Positions 7,060 through 7,455 of a DNA stretch of 7,455 bases are shown piece by piece. The position numbers and the translations under genes were made by a program. The DNA is taken from positions 1 through 7,455 of the forward strand of contig CAILKA010000561.1 of NCBI GenBank assembly GCA_903834645.1. Reading direction: 5' to 3'. This DNA is from an uncultured beta proteobacterium (GTDB lineage: Bacteria > Pseudomonadota > Gammaproteobacteria > Burkholderiales > Burkholderiaceae_C). The notes below the pieces were generated by a model. The model ran no database searches. It was not told where the DNA came from and was given only the letters and a program-made list of their open reading frames with translations. Positions within the stretch are counted from its first letter, which is position 1, and each line of letters starts with the position of its first letter.

Positions 7060-7455
7060 ATGAACGAAACACCCCTTCCCTTCCCGACCCTGAAGCGCAA
7101 CGCCCATCGCACCGACGGTGATGGCAGCGTGCAGGTGCACCAGGACCCGAACGTGAAGATCGGGCAGGCCAAGGTCTTTGCCGTCTACGGCAAGGGCGGC
7201 ATTGGCAAGAGCACGACATCGTCGAATCTGTCGGTGGCGTTCTCCAAGCTCGGCAAGCGCGTGCTGCAGATCGGCTGCGACCCCAAGCACGACAGCACCT
7301 TCACGCTGACCAAGAAGATGATGCCCACGGTCATCGACGTGCTCGAATCGGTGGATTTCCACGCCGAGGAGCTGCGCCCGGAGGACTTCGTCTACCAGGG
7401 CTACAACGGCGTGAGGTGCGTGGAGGCGGGCGGACCGCCGGCAGGCACGGGCTGC
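7060..7455 (+). CDS. bchL: DPOR reductase component BchL, N-terminal part (3' truncated by window)
   Basis: BchL is the NifH-like homodimeric ATPase of DPOR. It passes single electrons from ferredoxin, via a [4Fe-4S] cluster bridging the dimer, to the BchN-BchB protein as ATP is hydrolysed. The 132 visible residues, of a protein usually about 300, show an N-terminal polar stretch (1-37), then the first strand and P-loop VFAVYGKGGIGKSTTSSNLS (P-loop residues 44-52, Lys50), and the segment VLQIGCDPKHDSTFTL with the switch I-type Asp74. The window ends at YQGYNGVRCVEAGGPPAGTG followed by Cys132, which by alignment to NifH is the first cluster ligand; the second lies beyond the edge. The ATG at 7060 has a good Shine-Dalgarno. 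The YGKGGIGKST and CVEAGGPPAGTGC motifs fit BchL better than NifH or BchX, and its place after bchH agrees. The frame stays open to the last base. Confidence 0.96.
   Translation, partial: MNETPLPFPTLKRNAHRTDGDGSVQVHQDPNVKIGQAKVFAVYGKGGIGKSTTSSNLSVAFSKLGKRVLQIGCDPKHDSTFTLTKKMMPTVIDVLESVDFHAEELRPEDFVYQGYNGVRCVEAGGPPAGTGC

Overview
This window is a stretch of a bacteriochlorophyll biosynthesis operon, part of a photosynthesis gene cluster. It reads left to right on the + strand in the order bchF (3' end only), bchN, bchB, bchH, bchL (5' end only). All five calls rest on conserved residues visible in the translations. The order bchF-N-B-H-L is the known one in purple bacteria, where bchM normally comes next. 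The very high G+C content, the strong G/C bias at third codon positions and the protein sequences suggest an anoxygenic phototrophic proteobacterium. A Burkholderiales-type betaproteobacterium (Rubrivivax and relatives) fits best, but that is a judgement from memory and not the result of a search.

Layout: 2-262 is the C-terminal part of the 3-vinyl bacteriochlorophyllide hydratase BchF. Its stop overlaps the bchN start in an ATGA. bchN (259-1548) is followed after 7 nt by bchB (1556-3250). bchH (3222-7019) begins 29 nt inside the end of bchB. A 40-nt gap carrying a good Shine-Dalgarno sequence leads to bchL (7060 to the window end). Genes cover essentially everything. No RNA gene, mobile element, CRISPR array, promoter, operator or terminator could be supported, and no stretch over 300 nt lacks a gene.

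How the genes work together: BchH is the porphyrin-binding subunit of Mg-chelatase and commits protoporphyrin IX to the Mg branch. BchL (ATP-dependent reductase) with BchN and BchB (catalytic NB-protein) forms the dark-operative protochlorophyllide oxidoreductase (DPOR), a nitrogenase-like enzyme that makes chlorophyllide a. BchF hydrates the 3-vinyl group on the way to bacteriochlorophyll a. The ligands expected for the NB-protein [4Fe-4S] cluster (three Cys in BchN, one Asp in BchB), the BchL P-loop and the BchH active-site motif are all present, so the operon looks functional.

I do not see a novel system here. The points worth a second look are modest: a long Ala/Pro/Glu-rich linker in BchB, a four-cysteine motif in BchH, the bchB/bchH overlap without a Shine-Dalgarno, and the separate ribosome binding site and N-terminal extension of BchL.
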